NCBI GenBank assembly: GCA_002104905.1
Contig: MCFE01000292.1
Coordinates: 38,105 to 102,104, forward strand
DNA: 64,000 bases
Source of the DNA: Basidiobolus meristosporus CBS 931.73
Lineage: Eukaryota; Basidiobolomycota; Basidiobolomycetes; Basidiobolales; Basidiobolaceae
Reading direction: 5' to 3'
A model generated the notes under the pieces. The model searched no databases, had not been told where the DNA came from, and saw only the letters and a program-made list of their open reading frames with translations. A program made the position numbers and the translations under genes. This document shows positions 21,071 through 31,301 of this stretch, piece by piece. Each line of letters begins with the position of its first letter. The stretch's first letter is position 1.

Positions 21071-22318
21071 ATGGTCCCCATACCAAGCCTCAACTCATCT
21101 TTAGTACAACCCAGACAAAACCCATCCCCCAGCTCACAAGCGCAGTCAGGACCAAAAAATTTGATGTTGGATCCATTCAAGTTCTTGCCAAATGATTTTA
21201 GTATGGCCCAAGTGTCTATGATGAGCCTTCATACAGATATTTGGGCACTACTGATTAATCTAGCAGAACTAGATACCTCAGAGAGTCAACAAAGATGGAA
21301 GAATTTGAGTAGAAAGCTGTTGCATGAGCTCTACATCAAGATGCCAGCCAATGTATGTAAGAAGATATATAACAAGACAAGTATTGAAATCAAGAATGAG
21401 CTGAGAGTGAGGGGATTTGACAAAGAAGCTGCACGGGAACAATTTTGTGCGCAATTTGCACAGTACAGGCTGGACGCGTCTGTTTGTGCCTCAACTTTGG
21501 GAACCAAAGAGATTTTGAATGAGTTTTTGCCTCAACTGACTAATGTACTATGTGATATATTAGTAGAGCTAAGTGGCTTCTGAGAGCAATATACACAGGA
21601 CTCATCCAGGCAACAGCTCCAAAGTATCAGACAGAGGGTAAGTGAATACCTTGAGGAATCAGATGGTGAGCTTCAGGAGGAAGATTACAGACCGCAAGCA
21701 ACATTGTCCAGATTGCGCCAGCACGCCTTGCTGGATTCCCTACCATTGCTTGCAACCACAGCGTGCCGGCACACGTCAGTCCAGACCATGCCAACACCCT
21801 TTACCAGAACGCCCCGCATCAAGTCAACGTGCATTGAGTCAACGCACGTGCTTCAGAGCAAAACTACAAGAACTTGCCAAACTGCTCACTTAGACACAAG
21901 TCCATTGGAGCGGACCAAGTTGCGTCAACATGCGGCATCACATCAGACTCAGCCAAGGGCCATCTCAACACGTCAAGGTGCACCTGTGCATGCCATTTTG
22001 CCTGACTATCAGCAAGTTACTTCTGGTGAACTGACTGATGATGACCAACATGAAGTGCCTCAACCACCGGAGCCCTTGGCAAGTAAAAGAATGCATCAGC
22101 ACATGGCACTACAGGCCGGTTCAGTTGGTTCAGTTGGAGCAATTCAGCGCGGCCAAGCTGCAGCATTGCACTCATCAACTAGGAGGCAAAATACTGACTA
22201 CAAATACACAAGTAGCCAAGATGATAGTCAGCTAGGAAGTAGTATAGGTGTGCAAAGTGAGTCACTACCAAATGCTTCAGTAGTAATCCCTGTGAGAAAA
22301 AAACCCAGGAGAAGATGA
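21071..22318 (+). pseudogene. Harbinger accessory protein gene, copy 1 (one in-frame TGA)
   Basis: A 416-codon frame divergent from the transposase, interrupted by one TGA at 21581-21583. The N-terminal third is proline/serine rich, followed by a helical region (about residues 50-165) that includes QQRWKNLSRKLLHELY and RGFDKEAAREQFCAQFAQY. After the TGA come a charged segment (SEYLEESDGELQEED) and a Gln/Thr-rich tail ending in basic RKKPRRR. In Harbinger transposons the second ORF usually encodes a DNA-binding partner of the transposase. I cannot confirm a MYB-like fold here, so that role is by position only. Confidence 0.6.
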
Positions 22319-23060
22319 TGCAATTGCTTTGAGTTGCTCATATTTGTAATGATCCCAACAACCCATTTTTTTGCAATCCAAATCAAGCCATTGCAAATCA
22401 GTGATCATCATATTTTTGATATAAATAATATCAAGGTTGTCTCACATTTGAGACAGAACCCCTATAAATGAGCTCCCTGCATATATATATGTCATCTGTA
22501 ATACCAGTGCAGCTATTGGATCTGTTTTGCACCTACACAATTGCTTGCGTGCTAGCTAAGACACCTTGTCCAATCACTAGGATCAGGGATTTACTTGCTC
22601 AATGGGCAAAATGGGATATTTGATGGCAAATCAGGTAGCTTTTTTAATAGTCAATGAGCCAATTGGGGGCTGCCAGCTTCAGGATACTTTTGGACCAATT
22701 AACCACTGAGATACTGTCCAATTGGAGTGAGGGTAACCAAAATGGTAAGTATCAGTGTAGTTTATAGCGTGATACACATTTATTTCTATTTACATTAAAG
22801 AAACATATCCAAATACTGGATTTTACCTGCCATATTAGCGGTATCCAATTGCGCATGTGATGCAAACATTACAAGTTGGCGCAATCATCCGTGCCAATCT
22901 CATTGTGGCAGATTGTGCCATAGTGTGCAAGATTGTCCCACATAGTGCAGAATTGTCCAAGAACAATCCTGCCTTCTGGTAGCTATAATATTGCACCCAA
23001 TTGTTCTTTACAACTGCGGATTGTGCCACACGCCCTGGCACAGTGCAATGGAACAAGTCT

Positions 23061-23362
23061 AAAGTATAAATAGTTCTATCCCCCCTTATGTATTTCTCAG
23101 TCTGATAAACATAGGTCTTGAATAAACAGTGTTGCCTTGTTGATTCACACCTAAGTCCTTTCCTGGTCCTGCCTTGCCTAGCCCTACTCTCCCACCTTGT
23201 GTCTATACATAACATATGCATACTTGTCACCATGTGCAAATTAAATATGGTGAGTTTGTGACACCTATTGGTTAACCTCAGCCTTCTAAATATGGCCTGC
23301 AGAGTGATAACTTTGCAGAAGAAGGCTAACTGATGGATTGTGAGTCTATCTCCCCTCACAAC
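23061..23362 (+). repeat. Repeat family E, copy 1 (possible LTR half)
   Basis: 23245-23362 is the reverse complement of a sequence at 46832-46955. A TATAAATA at 23065 and an AATAAA at about 23121, before CACAACA at about 23355, look like the promoter and polyadenylation parts of an LTR. If so, Harbinger copy 1 inserted within that LTR, whose left part would lie before 19641. Confidence 0.35.
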
Positions 23363-23439
23363 AGTATCCTGTATGAGCCCAGCAAAGCTTTGATGTGCAA
23401 TGAGACAACACCTGTGGAAAAGAATGCCAAGGATACTTT

Positions 23440-23608
23440 ATGGAGCCAAGTGGGTTAGCCCCAAACTTTGCACACATCTCCTTGGGACCTTTGCAAACAT
23501 ATTCTACAAGTTTACTATACTTTTACACTTAGTATATTATTAAGTGATGACTAAATAATCTATATCTTCTTCCAATTGCTTCTAGTATCTCCAAGACTCT
23601 TACAACAC
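23440..23608 (+). repeat. Partial LTR of family F, inverted relative to its neighbours
   Basis: Ends CTCCAAGACTCTTACAACA and matches the 3' part of the family F LTR in plus orientation, abutting a minus-strand gag fragment. Confidence 0.45.
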
Positions 23609-23609
23609 C

Positions 23610-24149
23610 ATATATATAATATAAGATCAAATTGTCAGCTGTGGACTTTAAGGCTGATACAAGGCCTTGAAACTTGTCTACCAGGCTATTCCAGAGGGTA
23701 ACTATCATATCTTCCTCAGTAGTTAGCACACCAACATATTCCATCTCATCAACCCACAGGGTAATTCTGTTAATTAGAGAGCTCATTTCTTCTCCTGGCA
23801 GAATATTTGTAGTAAGGAATTTTTGTCTAGGGTACATCTACTTGGTGGCTGAACATGACTGGTAGGTGTCTTTTAATGTCTTCTAGGCATTCTTTGCTGT
23901 TTTTGCTGTTGAACATTGATTTATCAATTTGTCTTTAGCATTAAGACAAATGCTTTAAAGGCACTTTGCTCCTTCTTCTGGTACTTTAAGGCTTCTCTCA
24001 CTTTTCTTTAAAGGCATTCTTCTCCCATTGAAATATACCAAGGCCTCTTCTTTGTGGCAGAATCATCATCTTACCTTCCAGACTTGGTAGTTGGATCCAT
24101 CCAACTTTTCAGCAGAGGGAAAAGTTCCAGTATTAGCAGTATTAAGCAT
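23610..24149 (-). pseudogene. Copia-type gag fragment, decayed
   Basis: Starting from an ATG at 24149, the minus strand encodes a copia-like gag N-terminus (AEKLDGSNYQVWK). Later, in other frames, come UBN2-type features (LPGEEMSSLINRITLWVDEM, EEDMIVTLWNSLVDKFQGLV). There are several frameshifts. The start lies just after a PBS-like stretch (24166-24178) and the LTR at 24179-24531. Confidence 0.6.
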
Positions 24150-24178
24150 TGCAGAGTGACAGCTTGGGGCTCATAGCC

Positions 24179-24531
24179 AGTTGTAAGAGTCTTCGAGATA
24201 TTGGAAGTAATTGGGAAAACAAGTATACAGAGTGGTTTTACTAAATGATTTATTTAATATAAAAGTAGTAAATATACCTTTACATGATCTTGGCAAAACA
24301 AATGCAAGGAGTATGCTTGAGAGAATTCCATGAATATGTGCAAAGTATGGGGCTGTTTGGGCAACTTTGCAAAACTTCATGATCTGGGTACATGATAGAT
24401 TTATAAATGTAGCTCAAGTAAATCCCAACATAGTATTTAGTCAGAGTTCTGAAATATTTGTAGGTAATGATCTGAGTGACTAAGTGAAGTGAATACTCAG
24501 GTAGAATCACAAACTTTTAGGGCATACAACA
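24179..24531 (-). repeat. Degenerate 5' LTR of family F
   Basis: Homologous to 18731-19078. It is adjacent on its 3' side (minus strand) to GGCTATGAGCCCC, one base different from the primer-binding site of the young copia element at 59805-59817. Confidence 0.6.
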
Positions 24532-25594
24532 CTATTAGAAATAGATTTGATAAATAAGTCTGTGAACTTCATCATGCATCTAATATATGTGACTTAACTA
24601 CTACTCTAAGATACACAAAGCTGTTTTAAATATCAAGGGTACACATAGTAGGTCACCTGCAATATAAGGGTATTTCATAGCTTGATAGGGCAATGTAAGA
24701 CACACAGTACTCTGAATTCTGGTGCAGGGGTCTGTGATATGTCACAAAATAACTATAATAAGCTATAAGCTCCTGTATAAAATAATTCTATAATATCAAT
24801 TGAGACTTATGTTTGCACCAAAATAATCATATAAGCCTGACCACTGTGTAAGACAGATACCTAGGCCATTAAGTTTTTATGTAGTACAACAGTCCTCACA
24901 CTTTATGTATATGTTCATGGCATATTGTACATGTTTTTTTTGCCAGAACCATGTATAAATATCACTTTTACATTCAATATATCATAGAGCAAAAGCCACT
25001 TAGTTTAGTTGTTGTCCCAGTCACTTACAACATCTACAAGACTCACAGCATATTGTTGGTGAGAAGCTAAGCTTACTTTTAAATACACTAAACCACTGGC
25101 AAGTTCTCATTGCCATTTTCCACCGCCACTATATAGTGATCATTGCATATGTTGGATGCAAGTACTTTTTGAAATATATTCCACATATTTGGTATGGATT
25201 AGCACTTTTAATCTGCTTAGGTTGTTATGAATTCGAGTAGCAATAAATAGTACAAATACATAGACCGGCTTTAGCAATTTTGGATAGCCTGAACCAACTA
25301 TACATCTTCCCAAATCTTCTCTAAGGCTGATTATATATCTCAATGATATGGTTGACCAAGCCTGTGAGAAATCAAAAGATACTTGCGACGCATTACACAT
25401 TGGCATGACTCAGTGGTTATTGGACCAGAAATTACTTTGATTGCTAATCGATTGGCTATGATGTACTGAATAAGCGCAGTCGAATGATTAAGAGTATGGC
25501 CAACGCATAGCAGAGAAGAATACCACCAAAATTCCAATTAGGAGTGGTTACTGCGGATCACCCAACACCGTTCATTCATCAAATCGAGGGCCAC
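24532..25594. other. AT-rich, no gene or known repeat recognised
   Basis: No convincing frame. Probably eroded transposon DNA leading up to the GC-richer island. Confidence 0.45.
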
Positions 25595-26548
25595 TTAGTA
25601 ATCAGCCGGCCGGGTAGTGAACCGACTCGAAGTGGAGGAAAGAATCCAGTTTTCCCCGAAACACAACTGATGACGGCTCATGAATCTCCAGGAGACCGTG
25701 TCCGGTGATGTCCAATGCACCCACATTCGCAACTCCTCCGGTGATTCGTGGCGCGAATTATCGAGAGCGGCGGCATATCCTATGGGCTGCACTTGCCCGT
25801 TCGGTTACAAAATGTGCGGTGCCACCAAGCAATACCAATCCGGAAGCATTGTCCTGCGAATTTTAATATGGATGGCCGGGCACCATTGGCCCTGGAATTA
25901 ATGGATTCGAATGCCTCGCTTTCTGCGCCTGATCCCGAACCGGATTCACTCTTGCTTGTCACTGGTGTCTTGGAAGGGATGCCTGTAGCGGGAGGATCTG
26001 GTTCCATATAACTAGGGTTAACACCACCTGGCTATGCTGTGAGCCAACTCCGCACCTTTGTCCGATCCCGCTGAAAGCATGAGGAGCGCATCTCAGTGTG
26101 AAGCACCGAGTTGAATCCAGGTTGGAGCGGCACCTGGCTGAGAGATCTTGGTCGTACGAGGGGCCCATCCATCCAAAGAAATGGCCGTATTTGGTAACTC
26201 GCTGAAATGTCTATTTGTCATAACTATGCCACCCTAGATTGCGATAGGCCACAGATCACGGCCAACAGCAACACTTGCACCAACTGATGGTTGGGCTTGG
26301 TGGTTGGTACAGAAGCGCCTTGCATCATTCTTGATTGGTGTCGCAGGAACATGAGGGGTCAACGGACCCACCGCACGGATTTCTCCGTGGAAATAGTAGA
26401 TGTTCTGGCTATCAACCGGAAGCAAGACAAGAGTCGACGAGGGCCAAACCCCATCGCAGAATGTGCCATCCGCGATTTTCATTGTATCAGAGTCGCTCAC
26501 CAACCACCGGAGCCAAATCCATGGAAGAATAAGTGTTACATGAGCCAT
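25595..26548 (-). pseudogene. Possible decayed protein-coding gene, unrecognised
   Basis: GC-richer and CpG-rich than the transposon blocks. Minus-strand frames are open for 60-100 codons each but no single frame spans the region. Seen are an SKSESGSGSGAESEAF linker at about 25930 and, in another frame, a Gly/Val-rich stretch (SGLVLLGGTAHFV, then GALDITGHGLLEIHE, VVFRGKLDSFLHFES) with only one stop. This looks like a surface-type or repetitive protein after several frameshifts, or a gene with introns that I cannot place. No family assigned. Confidence 0.25.
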
Positions 26549-26921
26549 ACCCTACTCCAGGTTCCATGGTACAAATGGAGGAATTTTGCGAAACCAATAA
26601 CGAGCAGCTAGCAAAACCTGGTTTTCAAATGCAGCAGGAATGTTCCATCCAATCCACCCGCCATCCGTAGAATCGAATCAATGGCACCATCACACATGCG
26701 GCTGGGTCAGTTCGAGATTGTTCTTTTCGTGCGGTTCCCCTCTGTACCTAGGCAATCGAAATTCCCAGGCCTACGAGGGCGTGGTGAGGTACGTGATTGG
26801 TGGGAGTTGGGATGCGAAGGGCTATAGGAAAACAAGAATCTTCCCAATTTGTCAAGTGGGGAAATGAATTATTGGGTTGACTAATGAGATTGGACGAAGG
26901 AAAAATTTCCCTACCGCTGGC

Positions 26922-26929
26922 TATAAATA
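26922..26929 (+). promoter_or_regulatory. TATA box of the uridine-phosphorylase-like gene
   Basis: TATAAATA, 75 bp before the ATG at 26997. The upstream ATG at 26877 lies before this box, which argues against the longer start. Confidence 0.65.
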
Positions 26930-26996
26930 CCCCCACTGTCGCCTGGGTCAACTACAACGTACAGTTCTTTTTTTCATCGACATCAAAGACTTAGAG

Positions 26997-27866
26997 ATGG
27001 TTTTTGCCAACGCCAACTTCCCAACCTCCCCCGATGGCCGTACCTACCACGTAGAGCTGAAGCACGGGGAGGCTGCCAATCGCATCATCACTGTAGGCGA
27101 CCCAGCCAGAGCCAAGCGCCTGACCAAGTTCCTCGACTCCGATCAACCGGTGTTTGAACTGAGCTCCCACAGAGGCTTCTACACCGCCACTGGACACTAC
27201 AAAGGAGTTCCCGTCAGTATCATTGCCATCGGTATGGGGATCTCCATGATGGATTTCTTTGTGCGCGAGGTTCGTGCCGTCGTTGACGGTCCCATGTGCA
27301 TCATCCGCCTCGGCTCTTGTGGCGCACTCAATGGAGCCAAGCCTGGAGAGTTCATGGTCCCCACCAGCTCGGTGGCCCTCACCCGTAACTACAACTACTT
27401 TGCCCCCAACTCCAACGCCACCAAGCCATACGACATTTCTCTCGAGTTCCCCGCCGACAAAGACCTTACCGACATTTTGACCGACGAGCTGAACCAGGCG
27501 TTCGGTGAGGAGAAGGTCCACAATGGCGTGAACATCACTGCCGACTCCTTCTACTCTTCCCAAGGCCGTGTGGACGGAAACTTCGTTGACGCCAATGAGA
27601 ACCTGTTCGAGGTGATCAGAGAGGAGCTACCCACCGCCGTCTCCCTCGAAATGGAAACCTTCATGTTGTATCACCTTGCCCATTGCTCCACCGGCGCCCC
27701 CGTGGCCGAGAAAAGCAGCCGTAGCATCCACTGCAGTGCATCCATGATGGTCTTTGCTGACCGTGTTACCAACCAATTCATTGATCACTCCATTGTCCCT
27801 GCACTCGAAGAGAAGGCCGGACGTGCGGTTTTCGAGTCCCTAATCAAGTGGAACCCCGAGAACTAG
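26997..27866 (+). CDS. Uridine phosphorylase-like nucleoside phosphorylase (PNP_UDP_1 family)
   Basis: 289 residues from the Met at 26997, single exon, intact. Family marks in order: HGEAANRIITVGDPARAKRL near the N-terminus (phosphate-binding Arg region), GMGISMMDFFVREV, RLGSCGALNGAKPGEFMV, and SLEMETFML with the Glu-Met-Glu that binds the ribose hydroxyls. The family splits uridine with phosphate into uracil and ribose-1-phosphate in the cytosol, a pyrimidine salvage step. Length is somewhat above bacterial enzymes (about 250) and near eukaryotic ones. Codon use is GC-rich, unlike the surrounding transposons. Exact nucleoside preference cannot be told from sequence. Confidence 0.85.
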   Translation: MVFANANFPTSPDGRTYHVELKHGEAANRIITVGDPARAKRLTKFLDSDQPVFELSSHRGFYTATGHYKGVPVSIIAIGMGISMMDFFVREVRAVVDGPMCIIRLGSCGALNGAKPGEFMVPTSSVALTRNYNYFAPNSNATKPYDISLEFPADKDLTDILTDELNQAFGEEKVHNGVNITADSFYSSQGRVDGNFVDANENLFEVIREELPTAVSLEMETFMLYHLAHCSTGAPVAEKSSRSIHCSASMMVFADRVTNQFIDHSIVPALEEKAGRAVFESLIKWNPEN

Positions 27867-27957
27867 ATCCCGGGAGGCAGCCATCATAGTAACATCGTCA
27901 ACATTTCTATTCCCGGAACACCACCCCCGGTTTTATTCCAAATTGTACTTTTATATT

Positions 27958-27963
27958 AATAAA
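27958..27963 (+). terminator. Polyadenylation signal
   Basis: AATAAA about 90 bp after the stop codon of the uridine-phosphorylase-like gene. Confidence 0.5.
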
Positions 27964-28223
27964 TTGTCAATAATTTGAGTTCAAGATATGATAGATTGAG
28001 AAACAAGGTGGTTGCCCGTCGAGGTTGCTTCCCCCTGAAGCCCGACCGACACCAGAATTCCAGCCAGGCTGTCTCTGGCATATCTACCGAGCGCATCCCT
28101 GAGAAGGTATTTCACATGCACGTTTACCCAGTGGGGGGGATGGAATCGCGGTGCAGAAAAGTCGGATGGTTAAGGTTTGCGGGGGGGGAGACGATTCTAA
28201 GGGATCAGGTTTATTTACAGCAA

Positions 28224-28925
28224 TTAGAAGGATTTGTATTCGAGTTCGGCAGTCAGATGCTGCGAGATGGTATCAAAGTTCAAGTAATTCTCTATGGATA
28301 GGTGAAAGCGTTCGGGGGAGCCATAGGTGTACACGATGGACAACGAGGCCGGGGAGAGAATCTTCCTCAGCTGGGCGCTCACGATCATTCTGGCGGAGGA
28401 GTTGAGTATTTTGTACCCATTACGAAACCGGAACATCACCGACTCGTGGATGGTCAACAGGTTGGGCTCGAACCGGACGTGGCAGAGCGAGTCGAAGACG
28501 ATTTGGATGTTGGGCACGAAGGACTTGACCGCGGAGAACATCACCTCTATCACCCCGTCGAGAAATTCCCGCAGTATCTCGCTCGCCTCGACGTTTAGTT
28601 GCTCGATCACCGTTGCCGTTGGGATGGCCCAGAAGTCCAGTGCTTCCTCGAACGAAGGGTCGATATCGAGGGGTCGGGGTACCGGCTTGCCGGTCCGATA
28701 GAACCTTAAGATATGGTCGAACCACTGGGGACTGAAGTCGATGTGGTACTCCCCCTTCTCGTTGGGCCTGGTGAGCTCCTTATTCTCTTGGGCAAACATC
28801 CGACCCAACATGGTGTCGGGATAATTCTGTATCGTTTCCAGCGTGGTCACAAACCGTGCTCCACCCACATTCAGGGTGATCCGAGACTCCCTGCCGTTGT
28901 TGATTGTTTCCCCTTCGATATCCAT
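28224..28925 (-). CDS. KCTD-like T1/BTB domain protein (left gene of a head-to-head pair)
   Basis: 233 residues, single exon. Residues 14-82 form a potassium-channel-tetramerisation-type BTB domain: ITLNVGGARFVTTLETI, YPDTMLGRMF, then GEYHIDFSPQWFDHILRFYR and TGK. No membrane segment or channel domain follows, so it is a soluble KCTD-like protein. Such proteins often self-assemble and act as adaptors, for example to Cullin-3. The C-terminal 130 residues are shared with the paralogue at 30618-31301 but otherwise unrecognised. A TATAAAAG lies 43 bp upstream. Confidence 0.8.
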   Translation of the reverse strand: MDIEGETINNGRESRITLNVGGARFVTTLETIQNYPDTMLGRMFAQENKELTRPNEKGEYHIDFSPQWFDHILRFYRTGKPVPRPLDIDPSFEEALDFWAIPTATVIEQLNVEASEILREFLDGVIEVMFSAVKSFVPNIQIVFDSLCHVRFEPNLLTIHESVMFRFRNGYKILNSSARMIVSAQLRKILSPASLSIVYTYGSPERFHLSIENYLNFDTISQHLTAELEYKSF

Positions 28926-28967
28926 CTGTTTCTGGTCATCTAGACGGGCGCCCTCGTTCGGGCGCTT

Positions 28968-28975
28968 CTTTTATA
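28968..28975 (-). promoter_or_regulatory. TATA box of the left BTB gene
   Basis: TATAAAAG on the minus strand, 43 bp before the ATG at 28925. Confidence 0.6.
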
Positions 28976-28998
28976 CCGCGGCGGTGTTGATGTTACAA

Positions 28999-29340
28999 TC
29001 AACAGTCATCCTTCTTCAAAGAATCTCTGCTCAATCCATCAACTGATTCGCGACGAGTGAGCCAATCCCTTGGATGGATGCGGATCTGTGTGACTCTGTC
29101 GAATGGCAGCGATCTGCTGATGAGATCAGTCAAGCTCTCGGTGCCCCATTGGCCAAGCTGGTGGGAGATCTCGGTTGGCGAATAGACGAAGGCGTGAGTC
29201 TTGAGGAACTTCCGCAAAAATAGCCTCGATCAGCACTCGTTGAGGGAGGGGTTTGGCATACTCCACCCCAGGGGGCAGCCAGCGGTAGAGTTGTTGAGGA
29301 CAGCTCTTCAGGCTGGACCAGCGCAAGTCCCACGATACAG
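28999..29340 (-). pseudogene. Possible coding relic upstream of the left BTB gene
   Basis: Two overlapping minus-strand frames have protein-like composition: one with QQLYRWLPPGVEYAKPLPQR, and a second with HAFVYSPTEISHQLGQWG and later DRVTQIRIHPRDWL. A single frameshift near 29210 would connect them. Not recognised; may be chance. Confidence 0.2.
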
Positions 29341-30560
29341 ACGACTAGGTGCTTGCCGCACCACTACCGACGGCATGGGTTGGGTAATGTGTCCACCCAA
29401 TTGCGAGAACAGCCTTGTCGGAGAAAAAGAAGCTCGTCCTACTGGAGGAGTTTTGAGATTCGCGGATCGGACTGTTTACCGTTAGAGGGTCAGTGGGTGC
29501 AATGGAATCGCTTGCCTGAAGCCATGGAATGTCCATCCGAGACGGGGATTGGCTGGTTGAAACCCGGATGAAGCAATCCGTTCAATCAATGGCCGTTGTG
29601 GGATTGGGCGAATGAGTTGTCCATGCGTTTCATCCCATCTCCATTGCGGGTGAGCTGTTGTTCACAGAGAAGTATGGTTCTCGACCCACTCATGCCCATC
29701 TCCCCCAATTCCCTCCGCCAGGTCGATTCGGCAACGATGCGATTGGCCGCTCAGCTGGATGATTCGCATACCGGCTGCTGCACTCCGTCCATGCTACTCG
29801 ATGGGACTTTTAATCGCTGGCGCGGTCAGCTGGGCGCGGCACCTGCAACACACGCAGCACGGCGCATCGACCCAAGTTGCTATATAAGCGCGTCCCGTCA
29901 TTTATCCAGAAAACCAACCCAACCGGATCATGCTGCCCACCGCTTCACATATATATGTCTCACTCGACTTGTAAAGATAGAGATATTATCAGAGGGATTT
30001 ACCGCAGTGAGGAATCGCACTCGTGATCAACCAGTGCTCCGCGCTGGGTAAAGGGACGGCGCTTTTCCAACAGGTGGCTGCCAACACCTTGAGTTCGCGG
30101 CAACGTCTACAGCCCCTAGACTGGACGATCGCCCATTGGGTGCTGGCTGCACCTGCGCTCAACGCGATCCCCATGCCCTGGTACCGGGGCTCTGGGGCCG
30201 GCTCGAGTGGTGTGGTTACCGCTTTCTGGAGCAGCGATGGATACCACCGAGGCCAAGCGTCGAGACAGCCCAGGGGAGCGACCGATGATTTGACCAGATA
30301 GGCAAGATCAAGTCAGCCACTCAAATTGGCTAGCAGCGGGGTTCCAGCAGATGCTGTTACTGATGCATAATTACCCTTCGTCACACGGATCCCGGTAGGA
30401 GAAGCAATCCCGGTGATTACAACAAGCACGCCGATGGTGCAGTGAGCATCGGGCTGTACGCTAGTCGCTGCGCTCCAAACTTTTTCAAACTGGTTCGGCC
30501 CTGGGGACGGGTGATCAACCTAAAGGGCGGCATGCACGTGGGAAATAAACTACCATCCCC
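29341..30560. other. Intergenic between the divergent BTB genes, no clear gene
   Basis: GC-rich. Several medium ORFs on both strands lack any family signature and overlap one another. The stretch probably contains regulatory DNA shared by the head-to-head BTB genes. Confidence 0.45.
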
Positions 30561-30568
30561 TATATATA
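30561..30568 (+). promoter_or_regulatory. TATA box of the right BTB gene
   Basis: TATATATA, 50 bp before the ATG at 30618. Confidence 0.6.
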
Positions 30569-30617
30569 GGCCCGCCAGCTTCCCCCATTATGCGGAGACC
30601 TCGAGCTCAGCATCCTC

Positions 30618-31301
30618 ATGACATTCACCGAAACGAGACCCAGCGACACCAAAGAGTCCCCCATCATACTAAACATCGGCGGGGAGAAATTCGTCACCAC
30701 CCTGGGGACCCTTAGAAGCCAGCCAGACACCATGCTGGGCAGGATGTTCGCCGAGCACAACCAATCCATCACCAAGCCGAACGACGACGGGGAGTACTTC
30801 ATCGACTACAGCCCCGAATGGTTCGACCGGATCCTGGAGTTTCATCGAACTGGTAAGCCCCTGCATAGGCCAAAGAACGCTAATTCCTTCGACCAGATCA
30901 TCAACTTCTGGGCGGTCCCCTCCCAATCGGTTGCCGAGGAGCTCAACTCCCAGGCGAGTCTGGTGTTGAAGCAGTTCCTGGACGTGGTGGTGGAGATCAT
31001 GTTCCAGGCCGTGGGGTTGTTCAGCTCTAACGTGTGCATCGTGCTGAACCGCGGGGGTGCCCACAAAGTGTGGTTAGGTTCGGTGGACCATGAGATGGAG
31101 GAGAAAACGATGAGCCAGCTGAACCATGGCTACCAGATCATCCGTTCCCCCGCCAAGGAGATCGTCATCCGCTACCTGGAGAAAACGTTCGGGGCCTCGG
31201 TGTGCGTGGTGTCGAACGGCAAGCACGTCTACAGTATTAAAATCAGCAACTATCTTAATTACGAGGAGATTTCCAGAAATATCTTTGACTCTTTGGAGTA
31301 G
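30618..31301 (+). CDS. KCTD-like T1/BTB domain protein (right gene of the pair)
   Basis: 227 residues, single exon, paralogous along its whole length to 28224-28925. The BTB core spans about 15-82: IILNIGGEKFVTTLGTL, QPDTMLGRMF, GEYFIDYSPEWFDRILEFHR and TGK. The second half shares FWAVPSQSVAEELN and ends in SNYLNYEEISRNIFDSLE, matching the paralogue's ENYLNFDTISQHLTAELE. No membrane span. The two genes are divergent and about 1.7 kb apart, so they probably arose by inverted duplication. Adaptor-type function is inferred from the family. Confidence 0.8.
   Translation: MTFTETRPSDTKESPIILNIGGEKFVTTLGTLRSQPDTMLGRMFAEHNQSITKPNDDGEYFIDYSPEWFDRILEFHRTGKPLHRPKNANSFDQIINFWAVPSQSVAEELNSQASLVLKQFLDVVVEIMFQAVGLFSSNVCIVLNRGGAHKVWLGSVDHEMEEKTMSQLNHGYQIIRSPAKEIVIRYLEKTFGASVCVVSNGKHVYSIKISNYLNYEEISRNIFDSLE

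Larger units (their letters stand above)
19644..23060. mobile_element. PIF/Harbinger-like two-gene transposon, copy 1 (full length)
   Basis: 3417 bp between inverted ends AGACTTGTTCCATTG (19644) and CAATGGAACAAGTCT (ending 23060), flanked by AAA on both sides (19641-19643, 23061-23063). It carries a DDE transposase on the minus strand and an accessory gene on the plus strand, divergently arranged as in Harbinger elements. Sub-terminal regions hold repeated TGGCAC/GTGCCA motifs at the transposase end and GGCACAATC-type motifs at the other. Both genes contain stop codons. Confidence 0.8.

Noticed and set aside
22835-23359. 174-codon minus-strand ORF over the right end of Harbinger copy 1
   Set aside because: It runs across the transposon terminus into flanking repeat E; no family features and not conserved as a frame in other copies.
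27259-27480. Proline/threonine-rich ORF and several minus-strand ORFs inside the uridine phosphorylase gene
   Set aside because: Frame shadows of a strongly supported gene with GC-rich codon use.
29596-30051. 151-codon plus-strand ORF between the BTB genes
   Set aside because: No domain, no signal peptide, overlaps ORFs on the other strand and an apparent TATATA; consistent with chance in GC-rich DNA.
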